A DNA stretch of 64,000 nucleotides from Ascochyta rabiei. Taxonomy: Eukaryota; Ascomycota; Dothideomycetes; Pleosporales; Didymellaceae. The translations under genes and the position numbers were made by a program. Below, piece by piece: positions 11,352 to 21,603 of the stretch (position 1 is the stretch's first letter; each line of letters starts with the position of its first letter). Where the stretch lies: positions 1,240,001-1,304,000 of the forward strand of contig NC_082420.1 in assembly GCF_004011695.2 (NCBI RefSeq). The letters run 5' to 3'. The notes beneath the pieces were generated by a model that was not told the origin of the DNA, searched no databases, and saw nothing but the letters and a program-made list of their open reading frames with translations.

Positions 11352-12053
11352 GTTGATATTGGAGAGTGACGCGATTCCAACGTCAAGTCTTGTATAGTAT
11401 CCGGCTGTCTATGAGCGGGCTGTCTTCCTGTCTTGAAGATGGCCTTGGACCCGGTCCAGCACAATGGCAACAGCACAATGTCGCGCAAAGTCATGGCAGG
11501 TGAAGTCATGGCAGGTGAAGTCATAGCAGGTGAAGTCATGGCAGGTGAAGTCATAGCAGGTGAAGTCATGGCAGGTGAAGTCATGGCAGGTGAAGTCATG
11601 GCAGGTGAAGTTATAGCAGGTGAAGTCATGGCAGGTGAAGTCATGGCAGGTGAAGTCATAGCAGGTGAAGTCATGGCAGGTGAAGTCATGGCAGGTGAAG
11701 TCATGGCAGGTGAAGTTATAGCAGGTGAAGTCATGGCAGGTGAAGTCATGGCAGGTGAAAGCAGTGGCAGTGGCTCACGGCAGCAGCAGCCCCACAAGGC
11801 TGCATGGCTCGGCTCGCTTTCTCAAAGGTGCAGTGGTGGCCCGTGCGGCTAGTGCAGCGCCCCGAACGCGGCCAAAGCGTGATGAGGTCGAAGATATTTT
11901 GCCTCTCCGCCTCTCCGCCTCTCGCGCACAACGACCACGCGGAGCCTCGCCGCGCGCCACCTCGTCTCCCTTTCTTGTCATTGCATCGCGCCCGCCTGTT
12001 CTTGTTTCTTTTCCTACGTTGGATCCCCCCCCGTAGACGGCAGCCCTGCCGCC
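11352..12053. other. Intergenic region dominated by a minisatellite
   Basis: About 700 bp between two plus-strand genes. It holds the 18-copy 15-bp array (11491-11760), and then 290 bp of pyrimidine-rich leader before RPO41, ending in a C-run (CCCCCCCC near 12026-12033). Frames through the array on either strand exist only because 15 is a multiple of three. Confidence 0.6.
11491..11760. repeat. Minisatellite, 18 tandem copies of a 15-bp unit
   Basis: The unit is TCATGGCAGGTGAAG. Eighteen head-to-tail copies without length change run from 11491 to 11760. The only differences are ATGGC versus ATAGC, an occasional TTATAGC, and a final A. Because the unit is 15 bp, the array translates as MAGEV repeats forward and MTSPA in reverse. 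Neither flank shows a conserved protein, so I treat it as non-coding. The near-identity of units points to recent expansion or homogenisation. Confidence 0.95.
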
Positions 12054-15000
12054 ATGATGCTCGCGCGAGCAGCCACGCGCAAGCTGCGCAGAGATGCATT
12101 CCGCTCGCCCACACAGCTTTCAGGTGCACGCGCGCTGCCGCCGCTCTGTCCTGCCCAGCTGCGACGCACATCCAACGTCAGCTCCCTCCCTGCCGCCACC
12201 GCCACACACGAATCGAGACGACAGCGGAGACCGTCGCTGTCGACACGGCGCACGACGCGCTCGCTCGTCACCGCCGCCGAACTGCACCCCCACCCGTCCT
12301 CGGCGCCCCTGGATGGCTTCATGCAGGCGTGGGGCCCCAAAATACAGCCGCCCGAGCTCGCCCGCCTGCAATCGTGGGACACGGCCAATCCCCTTGTCGT
12401 CCACGACCAGCATGCCCACAACGCACCCATGGCCCGCAGCGTTGGCCACGGCATCAGCGGCGACCCCATCGAGATGCACCAGAACCTCTACGCCTGCCTG
12501 CGAGTCGGGCGGACAGACCGCGCCGCCCTCATCCTCCGACGCCTCTCCACCATCTATTCGCCCGCCGCGCCGGAGATGACCGACGCCCACAACATCTTCC
12601 TGCAGACCCTCCTCGAGCTGGCCCAGGAGGATCCCAAGGCCGACGAGTCCATGGAGAGCATCGAGTCGTGGTACAACAAGAACATGGTCGACAAGTCCAT
12701 CGCCCCCAACGCCATGACCTTTGTCACCCTGCTGCGCGCCGCCGTCAGCTTCCTCGACGCCGACCGGCAGGAGAACGTGATCCGCCACTATCTCGACATG
12801 GCCAACGAGTGCGGCCCGGATGTGCTCGAGCAGGTAAACACCTCGCCCGACTTCACCGACGAGGAGTGGAACTTGGTCATCCGCCTGCAGCCCGACAGCT
12901 TCGAAGAGCCTCCGGCCTTGGACACGCTCCACGAGCTGCAGTTCAACACCTCCGAGGCGGCCACGTCTGCCGTGCTGCAGGGCCTACCCCCGCAAGTCGC
13001 ACACATCAAGCCCGTGGACCAAAAGGGCTTCGGCCTAGTCACGCTCAAGCAGGCGCTCAGCACCTTCGACGGCCCCGCCAACATCCCCTATCCTCACGAC
13101 ATGCAGGGCACGCAAGAAGAAAAGGACCGCGCATACGCATACGCTCGCCAGCTACGCATCGAGCAGGATGGCATGGAGGCTGCCGTGCTTCGCTGGAGGA
13201 AGGAAGATGAGAAGCTGACGGACATGGGCATCCACGGAGTCCTGAAGACGAAGAGCATCCAGGCTCTCATGTACAACTGGTACACCAGCCTTGTGCCCAT
13301 GTTCAAGAAGCAGATCGAGCACGCCAAGGAAGTCACCAGCAACCCCACCAAGGCGAACCAAAGCGACGATGCCCACGCCTACGGAGCCTGGCTCGAGAGA
13401 TGCACACCCGAACGCTTGGCTGCGAACGCAATCACCCGTGTAATCCACGCTTGCGTTCAAGTCAAGGGACAGGAGAGCGACAACCTCAAGCTGTCCGCTC
13501 TATCTGTGTCCATTGGCAACGACGTCATGGAGCACATCAACCTGGACGAACAAACCCGACACGAAAAATACCTCAAGGCGCAACGCAAGCATGCCCGTAG
13601 GGAGCTTGTCGAGAAGCTTTCCAAATCAAGCCACGGCACCATCGCAAAGACGGAGAGATCCAACAAGCCAGTCGAGGTACCCTTCGAGAGGACCGAGATC
13701 CCTATTGCCGCTCGCATCAAGATCGGCGCGCTCGCTCTCGAGAACGTTCTGCAAGCCGCCCGAATCACCGTCACCGCCGAGGATCCAAAGACTGGCCAGC
13801 AATTGACCAGCACGCAAGCTGCCTTCCACCACCAGATGATCCTGTCCCAAGGCAAGCGTGTCGGCTGGATTGTCCCGCACCACGAGATCTTGAGCAAGCT
13901 CCGCAACGAACCGGTCCACAACATCATGAGTGTCAAGCTCCCCATGGTGGTTCCGCCAAAGCCGTGGTCCGGCTTCGATGTTGGGGGCTACTACACCATG
14001 CCGTCCAAGGTGGTACGCCAGAAGACTGGCGACACCTCTCAACGAGCGTACGCCTCGACTGCCATCGAGAATGGGGATATGACAAAGGTCCTCGCTGGAC
14101 TCGACGTGCTTGGCAAGGTGCCTTGGCAGATCAACAAGCCGATTTTCCAAGTCATGGTGGAGGTCTGGAATTCCGGCGAGGGGTTGGGAGGCCTCGTTGC
14201 CGAGAAGATTCACCTCGAGCGCCCTACGGAACCACCCGCCGACGCCGACTTCCAGCAGCGAGCCGCGTGGGGCAAGAAGCTGAAGGAGTATGAGAACCTG
14301 AAGAACGGTCTCCATTCGCAGCGATGCTTCCAGAACTTCCAACTGGAGATTGCAAACGCAATGGCCAACGAAAAAGAGCTGTACTTCCCTCACAGCGTCG
14401 ACTTCCGTGGCCGCGCATACCCCATCCCGCCTGTCCTCAACCACATCGGTTCCGACATCGCCAGAGGCCTCCTCAAGTTCGCCAATGGCAAGGAGCTGGG
14501 TTCCATCGGGCTGCAATGGCTCAAGGTACATCTGGCCAACCTTGCTGGTTTCGACAAGGCTAGCCTTCGAGAGCGTGAACAGTTCGCCATGGATCACATG
14601 AACGACATCGTCGACTCTGCCACCAACCCCTTGGGTGGAAGGCGTTGGTGGGCCAAGGCGGAAGACCCGTGGCAGTGTCTCGCATGCTGCAGGGAGCTCA
14701 AGCAAGCCTTCGACCTGCCCGATCCCACCCGCTACGTCTCACAATTGCCTGTCCACCAGGACGGTACATGCAACGGTCTTCAGCACTATGCTGCCTTGGG
14801 CGGCGATCAAGCAGGTGCTCGCCAGGTTAACCTTGAGCCCTCTGATCGGCCCCAGGATATCTACACCGGTGTTGCAGAGCTTGTAAAAGAGATGGTCGAA
14901 GTGGAAGCCGAGCAGGGCAATGCTGCCGCCAAGTACGTCAGGGGTCACATTACTCGAAAGGTTGTCAAGCGAACTGTGATGACGAACGTCTACGGCGTCA

Positions 15001-16286
15001 CCTTCATGGGTGCCAAACAGCAGGTCTACGACGAGCTGAAGGACATTTTCCCCAACTTCCAGGAGACAAAAGAGCTCCGGTCGCTGCAAGCTGTCTCCAT
15101 GTACGTGGCCTATAAGATCTTCGAGGCACTCGGTAAGATCTTCAACGGTGCGCAGGAGATCCAGTACTGGCTCGGAGAGTGCGGCGACCGCATCACAACT
15201 TCCATCACCGCAGAGCAGGTGAAGCAGATCCAAAGCCGATTCGAAGGCAAGGCACCTCGCCCAGACGGCAAGTACAACTCGGACAAGATTTCAAAGTCGG
15301 GTCTGAAGCAGCTGATCAAGACTGTCGAGAACTTCAAGACGGGCATCATCTGGACCACCCCGCTTAAGATGCCTATCGTCCAACCCTACAGGAAAGACTC
15401 GCTGCAGAAGATCTCGACACCCCTCCAGGACATCACCGTTCAAAAGCGCACCGCAAGCGACGTTGTCGACAAGCGGAAGCAGCTGCAAGCGTTCCCCCCC
15501 AACTTCATCCACTCCCTCGACGCTACGCACATGATTCTTTCCGCGCTCAAGTGCAGCGAGATGGGTCTCGACTTTGCTGCTGTGCACGACAGTTTCTGGA
15601 CACACGCTTGCGATATCCCGAACCTCAACGTCATCCTCCGTGACGCTTTCGTCCGCATGCACTCAGAGGACATCACCAGCCGTCTTGCGGCAGAGTTCAG
15701 TGCTCGTTACGCCGACAACATGTATCGCGCCAGCGTGCATGCTGGTACCGAGGTTGGAAAGAGAATCTCAAAGTGGCGGATTGCAAACCGATCCACAAAG
15801 TCAACGGCCACCGATGGCATTGGACACAAACACGGCACGGCGTCGTTTGACGAGATCGCGCTGGAAGCTCAGAGGCAGGAGCTGCTCAAGAGCGAGGATC
15901 CCGAGCTCAGAGCGAAGGGCGAGGCTATGGTCACCCCTACCAGCATCTGGCTCGAGGCCAAAGACCCCAAGACACTCGCTTCCTTCCGCCTCTCACTCCT
16001 AGGCGAGACTGGATCCGAAGCCAAGACCAAGAGCACCGAACCCTCCAAGTTCGACGAGATCGTGGAGAACAGCAAGGCCCTCGAAGAGGCCGTCATGAAA
16101 TCAGAGGACCCGGAATCCATCACCACTGTTAAAGTCACAGCCGACGACAAGTCCAAGCGAGCCGCCAAATACCTCGGCGAAATCTCCACCATCCAAGTCT
16201 GGCTCCCACTTACCTTTCCTCCCGTCCCCGAGAAGGGCGACTGGGACGTAGCCCGCCTCCGCGAATCAAAGTACTTCTTCTCATGA
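12054..16286 (+). CDS. RPO41: Mitochondrial DNA-directed RNA polymerase (phage T7 type)
   Basis: An intronless 1,410-residue protein beginning MMLARAATRKLRRDAFR, an Arg-rich acid-free leader expected of a mitochondrial targeting peptide. The N-terminal third is the fungal PPR-like/N-terminal domain. The C-terminal two thirds is the single-subunit T7-like polymerase: motif A HQDGTCNGLQHYAALGGD with catalytic Asp near residue 903, motif B with KRTVMTNVYGVT near 970-980, and motif C AAVHDSFWTH with catalytic Asp near 1179. The protein ends in YFFS, which matches my memory of fungal Rpo41 C termini, so the stop at 16284-16286 looks native. It transcribes the mitochondrial genome and makes primers there. 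Oddity: the same frame continues with strongly coding-like sequence for 99 codons past the TGA (separate entry). Confidence 0.97.
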   Translation: MMLARAATRKLRRDAFRSPTQLSGARALPPLCPAQLRRTSNVSSLPAATATHESRRQRRPSLSTRRTTRSLVTAAELHPHPSSAPLDGFMQAWGPKIQPPELARLQSWDTANPLVVHDQHAHNAPMARSVGHGISGDPIEMHQNLYACLRVGRTDRAALILRRLSTIYSPAAPEMTDAHNIFLQTLLELAQEDPKADESMESIESWYNKNMVDKSIAPNAMTFVTLLRAAVSFLDADRQENVIRHYLDMANECGPDVLEQVNTSPDFTDEEWNLVIRLQPDSFEEPPALDTLHELQFNTSEAATSAVLQGLPPQVAHIKPVDQKGFGLVTLKQALSTFDGPANIPYPHDMQGTQEEKDRAYAYARQLRIEQDGMEAAVLRWRKEDEKLTDMGIHGVLKTKSIQALMYNWYTSLVPMFKKQIEHAKEVTSNPTKANQSDDAHAYGAWLERCTPERLAANAITRVIHACVQVKGQESDNLKLSALSVSIGNDVMEHINLDEQTRHEKYLKAQRKHARRELVEKLSKSSHGTIAKTERSNKPVEVPFERTEIPIAARIKIGALALENVLQAARITVTAEDPKTGQQLTSTQAAFHHQMILSQGKRVGWIVPHHEILSKLRNEPVHNIMSVKLPMVVPPKPWSGFDVGGYYTMPSKVVRQKTGDTSQRAYASTAIENGDMTKVLAGLDVLGKVPWQINKPIFQVMVEVWNSGEGLGGLVAEKIHLERPTEPPADADFQQRAAWGKKLKEYENLKNGLHSQRCFQNFQLEIANAMANEKELYFPHSVDFRGRAYPIPPVLNHIGSDIARGLLKFANGKELGSIGLQWLKVHLANLAGFDKASLREREQFAMDHMNDIVDSATNPLGGRRWWAKAEDPWQCLACCRELKQAFDLPDPTRYVSQLPVHQDGTCNGLQHYAALGGDQAGARQVNLEPSDRPQDIYTGVAELVKEMVEVEAEQGNAAAKYVRGHITRKVVKRTVMTNVYGVTFMGAKQQVYDELKDIFPNFQETKELRSLQAVSMYVAYKIFEALGKIFNGAQEIQYWLGECGDRITTSITAEQVKQIQSRFEGKAPRPDGKYNSDKISKSGLKQLIKTVENFKTGIIWTTPLKMPIVQPYRKDSLQKISTPLQDITVQKRTASDVVDKRKQLQAFPPNFIHSLDATHMILSALKCSEMGLDFAAVHDSFWTHACDIPNLNVILRDAFVRMHSEDITSRLAAEFSARYADNMYRASVHAGTEVGKRISKWRIANRSTKSTATDGIGHKHGTASFDEIALEAQRQELLKSEDPELRAKGEAMVTPTSIWLEAKDPKTLASFRLSLLGETGSEAKTKSTEPSKFDEIVENSKALEEAVMKSEDPESITTVKVTADDKSKRAAKYLGEISTIQVWLPLTFPPVPEKGDWDVARLRESKYFFS

Positions 16287-16586
16287 CTTTCCTCCGCGCT
16301 ACGCGGCGACGAGGAACGAGACTTCTTCCGCCCTCATCCCCACTACGCCACCATCCAAGCGACGCCCAAGATCCGCCACTACAACCGCCTCGCCCAACAC
16401 AAGACGGTCGCATGGGGCGGCGCAATGCACAAGGAATGGTGGCGCCTCGCGTACTGGAGAGCCGAGAGGCTCGAGAGTAGTACGCTGAAGGGGCGCGAGA
16501 GGAAGGAGGGCGAAACCAGGGGGAGGAAACCACTCCATCCGTCGTCGAAGCGCGATCGTCCTACTTTGCCGGGGCTGGCGTGGTGA
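16287..16586 (+). other. In-frame coding-like extension downstream of the RPO41 stop
   Basis: Immediately after the RPO41 TGA, the same frame stays open for 99 codons to a TGA at 16584-16586. Of the 58 codons from 16302 to 16475, 48 end in G or C, like RPO41 itself. The peptide is rich in Trp, His, Tyr and Arg (for example AWGGAMHKEWWRLAYWRAER), unlike random intergenic translation. The stop context is TGA followed by CTT, and UGA-CUN is a known leaky context. Explanations are programmed readthrough, an exon of another gene joined by unseen splicing (a possible donor is GTACTT at about 16271), or a separate short gene. I recognise no family. Confidence 0.5.
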
Positions 16587-18685
16587 GCTGAACTGGCTCT
16601 GTGATTTCGAATCTTGCATGTATGGCGCATATGGTGTTTTGGGCTTTTGGGATGGGACGGGGAAATAGGGAGCGTTGTTGTTGTTGTTGTTGTATAGAGG
16701 ATGGATGATACCTCATGTAACCCTACTTTACGTATGTATGTGTAAGATGTATGTACACGTACGAACCCACGAATCCAAGAACCAACCATTCAAAACAAAA
16801 AGAAAAAACTCTAAAAAAAAAATCAGATCCCATCACCTTTAACATCACCTTTTCATTTCATTTCATTTCATTTATTCATCTTCCAAAACCCATCACTCAG
16901 TCTCCTCGTCCCGCGCTTCCCACGCTTCCTTCCACCCTCCCCTCTCTCCTCACTGGAGAAGAAGCATCTCCACAGCCCCCACAACCCCTCTCCGTGTAAT
17001 TGCACCACCCACCCTGCAACGCCCTAATTCTCGATGCCGCGCGTTCAACGTCGGCTTTCCATCCTTGTACATTAGCTGCCAACTCCCTTCACAGTCGCGA
17101 CGCGCACGGTGCTGGCGTGGGGTAGAGAGAGAGATTCGTCACGGCTACTTAGGTGTATTTAAACCCGGGGTCCTAGGACAGTAAACAGCGAGGAGCAGGT
17201 AATCCGAATCTCGAAGCTGCGAATACAGCACTGCGAGTTCTCTCCGACAGAGTTGTGTTGTTGATTAGCTCTGGTTGTCTGATGCTGCGCTTTCTCGACG
17301 ACGACTGCTGCTGTATCTGCTCAGGTGTGTATAGTGGATATCTACTTGATGTGAGCGGAGATTGGATTCAATTCAGCTCAGCTCAGCTCAGCGGATGGAT
17401 GGATGGATGGATGGATGGATGGATGTTCAAGACGTCACGGCTGAGGATGTAAGTTGTTGGTAGAGTAGTCCAGTACAGACGATTCCCCGCGTAACATCCA
17501 GGGAGAAAAAAAAAAAAAAAAAAAAAAAAAAAACGCCCGTTGGAGCCAAACAGCTACTTATGTGGTAGACGAAAAGAGATAAAGCAAGGTAGTGAGATGG
17601 AATCAAGTAGTCTCAATCACTCTTCCCACTCGGAATGTAGGTGACAGGTTTCCTCCTTACAAGTAGCAACACCACTACCACGACAGCACTACTAGCACCA
17701 CCACCAACGTTCGTGTCCACATCAATATGCCCACCTACCCAGCTCTCCTCCTCTTACTTCTTGCCCCTCTTACTTCTTGCCACTCAAGCCCCCAGCCAAC
17801 GCCGCAGTCATGTATGCTCGATTTAGAGTTTTCGCCTTCCCGGCTGGGCGGCAGATGTGCAAGCGAGACGGGGAGTAGAACAGCGGTGTGGGAAAGCGAC
17901 GAAACGACGAGTCGGCGAGTCTCTGAGTCGTATGATGGTGAGGTGTGAGGTGTGAGGTGTGAGGTGTGTGTGGGGTGTGTGGTACAGCATCGAGTAGACT
18001 TCAGCTGGGGCTGCGGGTGAGACGAGCTCGACCACCACCACAATCACATCCATCGTCCCACAATTACCGTCGACGCGGTCCGATGCACAGTCACACGATG
18101 CAGTTCAAGTCCAAGATGCGGTGCACGCAGAGTCCGCTCCACCAGCGCCTGAAACCAACATGCACGCTATTTCCAAAACATCAGGTTCCCGCGATTCAGT
18201 TCCTCTTCCCCCCCGGCCCGCCCGGCTGGGATGGCAGGTATTGTGCGCCGTCAGTGTACGCGAGGCAGGCGTGACCTTGCCGCAGAAAAGAGGGGGACGG
18301 TGCAATGCAGGGAAGCGAGGAATGCATTGAGGTGCGACGTGCGACGTGCCTTGCGTGTGCATGCCGGTGGGGTGGCGTGCTGGGCAGCGTTGGGGTGGGA
18401 CAGAGGTGGGACAGGGGCGTTGCGGAGGCCCAACGTCGGGTTTTTGGGATTGGTGGCGTGATTTGGTTGCGGGGATGGTTAGCGGGTTGAGGACAGTGGG
18501 CAGTGGGAAATGTGGGAGAGCAGCGTGGCGTATAGTTGGGAGAGGTGTGCTGCATGCATGACAGCGTAATAAGAGTTCATTGTAAAGCGGTGGAATGTGC
18601 CTCCTGGGGCAACGGCGCTAATTCGCCTCAAGTAAGGAAATATCAACAGTGTGGTTTCAAAGAGAAAGGAGAAGGCGAAAAGACG
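16587..18685. other. Gene-free spacer rich in simple repeats
   Basis: About 2.1 kb between RPO41 and the convergent cysteine-module gene. It contains a (TTTCA)n run near 16850-16875, a CAGCT-type repeat followed by (GGAT)n near 17374-17424, a 28-base A run at 17506-17533 and a GAGGTGT repeat near 17938-17972. No conserved protein was seen on either strand. Confidence 0.6.
17374..17533. repeat. Cluster of microsatellites
   Basis: Consecutive simple repeats: about four CAGCT units, about eight GGAT units, and 80 bp further on a homopolymer of 28 A (17506-17533). The homopolymer length is liable to sequencing error. Confidence 0.9.
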
Positions 18686-20193
18686 TCAGACGTGCTCAGG
18701 CTCGGAGGTGGGAGGGTCGTCATCGACACCCAGCGCTCTGAGCTTGGCTTCGACGGCCGCCACCACAGCAGGGTCGAACGTCTCGTCTTGCCTGGGCTTC
18801 TTTACACTGCAGACCGTTAGTGAGGGTGACGGCAGTATAGATGTGACATGACTTACGGGGACCGGGTGCATTGGTCACAACGCTCGTGCCCACAGCCAGG
18901 GCAGTGGGGTGAGCCTTGGCGGAACATGCTGTGGCATTGCTCGCACTCCCAGCGTACTATGCGTCGTGGCTTCCGCCAGATGCGGCGAAACTGGTCCAGC
19001 TGCTTCTCCACGTTGACGTCGTCGTCCGTCTCAGGGTCAGCGTCTCCCGGGTAGGCGGTGGGCCATTTGGTGCGCTTGGCAGGCTCTCGCGGACAGTTTG
19101 CGCATCTGGCGTGCTGGCACGAGGCGCAGGTGGTGGCGGTAGGAGGAACGAACAAGCTCTCGCACTTGTGGCAGGTGCGCCTGACGCGCTGTGTGGCGGG
19201 CTGGTAGGCGAGCTCGTTGCCGGACCTGGTGGTGAGGGTCAAGACCTTCTTCTTCTTAGGCTGCTCGACAGCGCCCTTGTCCTTGGTCTTGTCGGCGGGC
19301 GCCTTCTTCTTGGGATATCTGGGGCACTTTTTGCAACGCTTGTGCTCGCACTGCAGGCACACCTTCTCATGGCCATAGAGCGCTCCGCAGTGGTGGCAGC
19401 TCCGGTGGACGCGCATACGGATGGCCTTTTCCACACGAGGCACAAGAGGGGCTGGGGCTGGTGCAGAGGCGGCAATCCAGTCGTGGGACTCGAGCGTCAG
19501 TCCGTATTTGGCGAAGAGGGCACGGGCGCGCTCCTTCTGCATGGCATTGCGGTCGAGGGAGGAGGTGGATTGAACAGGCGCAGGCGGTTGAGTGTGGGGG
19601 GTAGCATTGCGGTCGAGGGGGGAGGTGAATTGGACAGGCGCAGGCGGTTGAGAGCTGGGGGTAGGCGTGCGTTGGTTGGCGACAGCAGGGCTGAGATGAA
19701 GTCAGCATGGAGAGTGTGCATAGGACATGGGCTCGACTCACGCAGCGGCAGGCTCCCCTGTGGGATGTCCTGGCTGTTCTGGGTGTTCTGGGTGTTCTGG
19801 GTGGTTTGGATGTTCTGGGTGGTTTGGATGTTCTGGATGTTCTGGATGTTCAGGCTGTTCAGGCTGTTCAGGCTGTTCAGGCTGTTCAGGCTGTTCTTGA
19901 TGTTCAGGCTGTTCTTGATGTTCAGGCTGTTCTGGGTATTCTTGCTGTTCTTGCCTGATCGACTCGGCCTTGGCGATCTCTTGCCCAATTTCAACTTGCT
20001 GCGTCGCATCTTCCCGTGGGACGGCAAGCTGCAATGGCTGGCGTTCGGCCTCGGGCACGGCACCCGGGGTCTGGGGCACGCTCTTGCTCGACTTCTCTTT
20101 CTTGAAGACGCTGCTCATGCGCTTCACGTATTTGCCTAGGCTCTTGCGGCGGTCCCCGTCGTGCGGTGCAGCAGCTGGCGGCGGCGGCGACAT
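18686..20193 (-). CDS. Protein with three tandem six-cysteine (zinc-ribbon-like) modules and a PEQ/PEH repeat
   Basis: Three exons are inferred: 19742-20193, 18857-19690 and 18686-18806. Introns are 51 and 50 bp and the joins keep frame, giving 468 residues. The start MSPPPPAAAP is followed by a basic segment (KRMSSVFKKEKS) and then an expanded Pro-Glu-Gln/His repeat (about residues 85-145). Next come two near-identical 20-residue units (QPPAPVQ...LDRNA). The C-terminal half carries three modules of the form CxxC-x(9-11)-CxxC-x4-CxxC, at about residues 249-273, 324-350 and 390-416, each ending H-x-R-C-x-x-C-(P/T)-R. Twelve paired cysteine positions per two modules strongly suggest zinc binding. 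Linkers are Lys-rich. I do not know a named family or function. A nucleic-acid or protein scaffold role would be a guess. Confidence 0.85.
19770..19936. repeat. 9-bp coding repeat inside the cysteine-module gene
   Basis: Imperfect tandem units of about 9 bp (TGTTCAGGC / TGTTCTGGG / TGGTTTGGA on the plus strand) encode the Pro-Glu-Gln, Pro-Glu-His and Pro-Asn-His tripeptide array on the minus strand. Units vary in blocks, suggesting stepwise expansion. Confidence 0.9.
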
Positions 20194-20710
20194 GGTGGCA
20201 GCAGAGGATTAGTGGAGTGGACAGGTCAAGCAGCTGCGCGATGTGACGCGATTGGCAGAGCAGGCGGCTGCGAAATCACGAAGACGATGTGTTGGAACGG
20301 GGTGGTCAGCGTGCATTGACAGGAATCCTGGGGAGTGGTTCTTGGGTCTGAGACAGCGGGCGGGCAGCGAACGTAGCCTCGGAGGGACCGGGGGAGCGGG
20401 TTTGGGCGGCCAAGAAACACGGGGTTGGCCAGCAGCAGAGATGGATCGTCCAAGACAGCAGTCCGCTAGGGCAGCACGGAGAGAGTGTCGTCGACGGCCG
20501 TCCAGCAAACTCCAGAGTCCAGCGACTGTGGACGGGACGAGCCAGCCGTGGCGGAGGGTCAGTTATGTACGGGCACCAGACCGCGGGCATGGCGTCTTAG
20601 CGGATTGGGAGCCGCTTTCCAGCCGGCTGGAATCGAGGCAAGCCCGAACTGCGCACAAGCTTCGCTCCGCCGCCCGTTCACTGCCAAGGTGGGCCGCAAT
20701 CCAGTCTGCC

Positions 20711-20975
20711 AGTACCAGGGTGTCGCACATACAATGCCAGTGCCAGTACAAGGATGTCGCACATACAATGTCAGTGCCAGCACATGGGTGTAGCACATAC
20801 GATGCCAGTGCCAGAGCACACACGATGCCAGTGCCAGAGCACACACGATGCCAGTGCCAGAGCACACACGATACCAGTGCCTGAGCCCATACGACACCAG
20901 TGCCAGAACCCATACGATGCCGGTGCCAGTACAAGGGTGTAGCACACACAGTGCCAGTGCCAGTCTTGCAAGCCT
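20711..20975. repeat. Degenerate minisatellite, about 21-36-bp units
   Basis: Repeated core CACATACGATGCCAGTGCC. The first units are longer and include GTACAAGGATGTCG or a close variant. The central units are 21 bp (AGCACACACGATGCCAGTGCC), and the last return to the longer type with ACAAGGGTGTAGCACACAC. About ten to eleven cores are present with scattered substitutions. There are no unique spacers of constant length, so it is not CRISPR. Confidence 0.9.
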
Positions 20976-21533
20976 GCAAGCGCCGGCCTTCCCCCGGGCT
21001 CCGGCCAATGCAGGCGAAAGCGACAGGGAATGCCCCTCACGCCGCGCTGCTCTTGGTTCGCGCTCCGTGTGACGCAGACACGACGGCCGCGAAGCCAACC
21101 AGTCGTGCACGCAAACGCTGCATGCAGACACCATCTGCACAACTTCTGCCAGACGCCAGACACGCTTGGGCCTCGACCTCCTGCCACCGAGCCGCCGCGG
21201 AGCACCACCCTGATACGACAAGGCGCAGGCCGTTCCCGTCAGCCTTGGCTCCAACCAGGCACTCTTCCGCTCCATAGCTCCGCGGACTGTCGTTTCCCAG
21301 CGTTTGGTGGAGACGTCTCGGCATCTCCACAGTGGTTGCCATTGTTCTGACGGATGCACCTTGTGCAATTCGAGCTGGTGACTGCTTTTGCCCACGTCGT
21401 CTTGCACCAGCAGACACATGGAGCAGACACATGGACGGTTCAGATGCACTTGCACGCCTGGCCTCCGTCCCGCGCTCCATATTAACATATTAACTTTGTC
21501 TGTAGCGCCAAATGGCTAGTGCACTGCACTGCA

Positions 21534-21603
21534 CACACTCACACACACACACCCCATCACGCCACCACTCACACACACACACCCCATCACGCCACCACTC
21601 ACG
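21534..21603. repeat. Two direct copies of a CA-rich 30-bp unit
   Basis: The block CACTCACACACACACACC followed by CCATCACGCCAC occurs twice in succession. It is flanked on the right by GACGCCGACAACGCC-type 9-bp repeats at about 21680-21722. Confidence 0.85.

Noticed and set aside
10781..11797. 338-codon minus-strand frame with repeated MTSPA units
   Set aside because: It exists because the 15-bp minisatellite is a multiple of three, and it overlaps the glycosyltransferase gene antisense.
11433..11852. Plus-strand frame encoding MAGEV repeats
   Set aside because: Translation of the minisatellite. Flanks outside the array have no coding character.
11804..13210. 468-codon plus-strand frame overlapping the start of RPO41
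   Set aside because: It overlaps the RPO41 N terminus in another frame. Arg/Pro/His-rich composition is typical of shadow frames in G/C-rich genes.
20711..20975. CRISPR-like repeat array
   Set aside because: Repeats are degenerate with no unique spacers of constant length, and the genome is eukaryotic.
20559..21488. 309-codon minus-strand frame through the minisatellite
   Set aside because: Its length comes from repeated units without stops, and there is no conserved feature outside the repeat.
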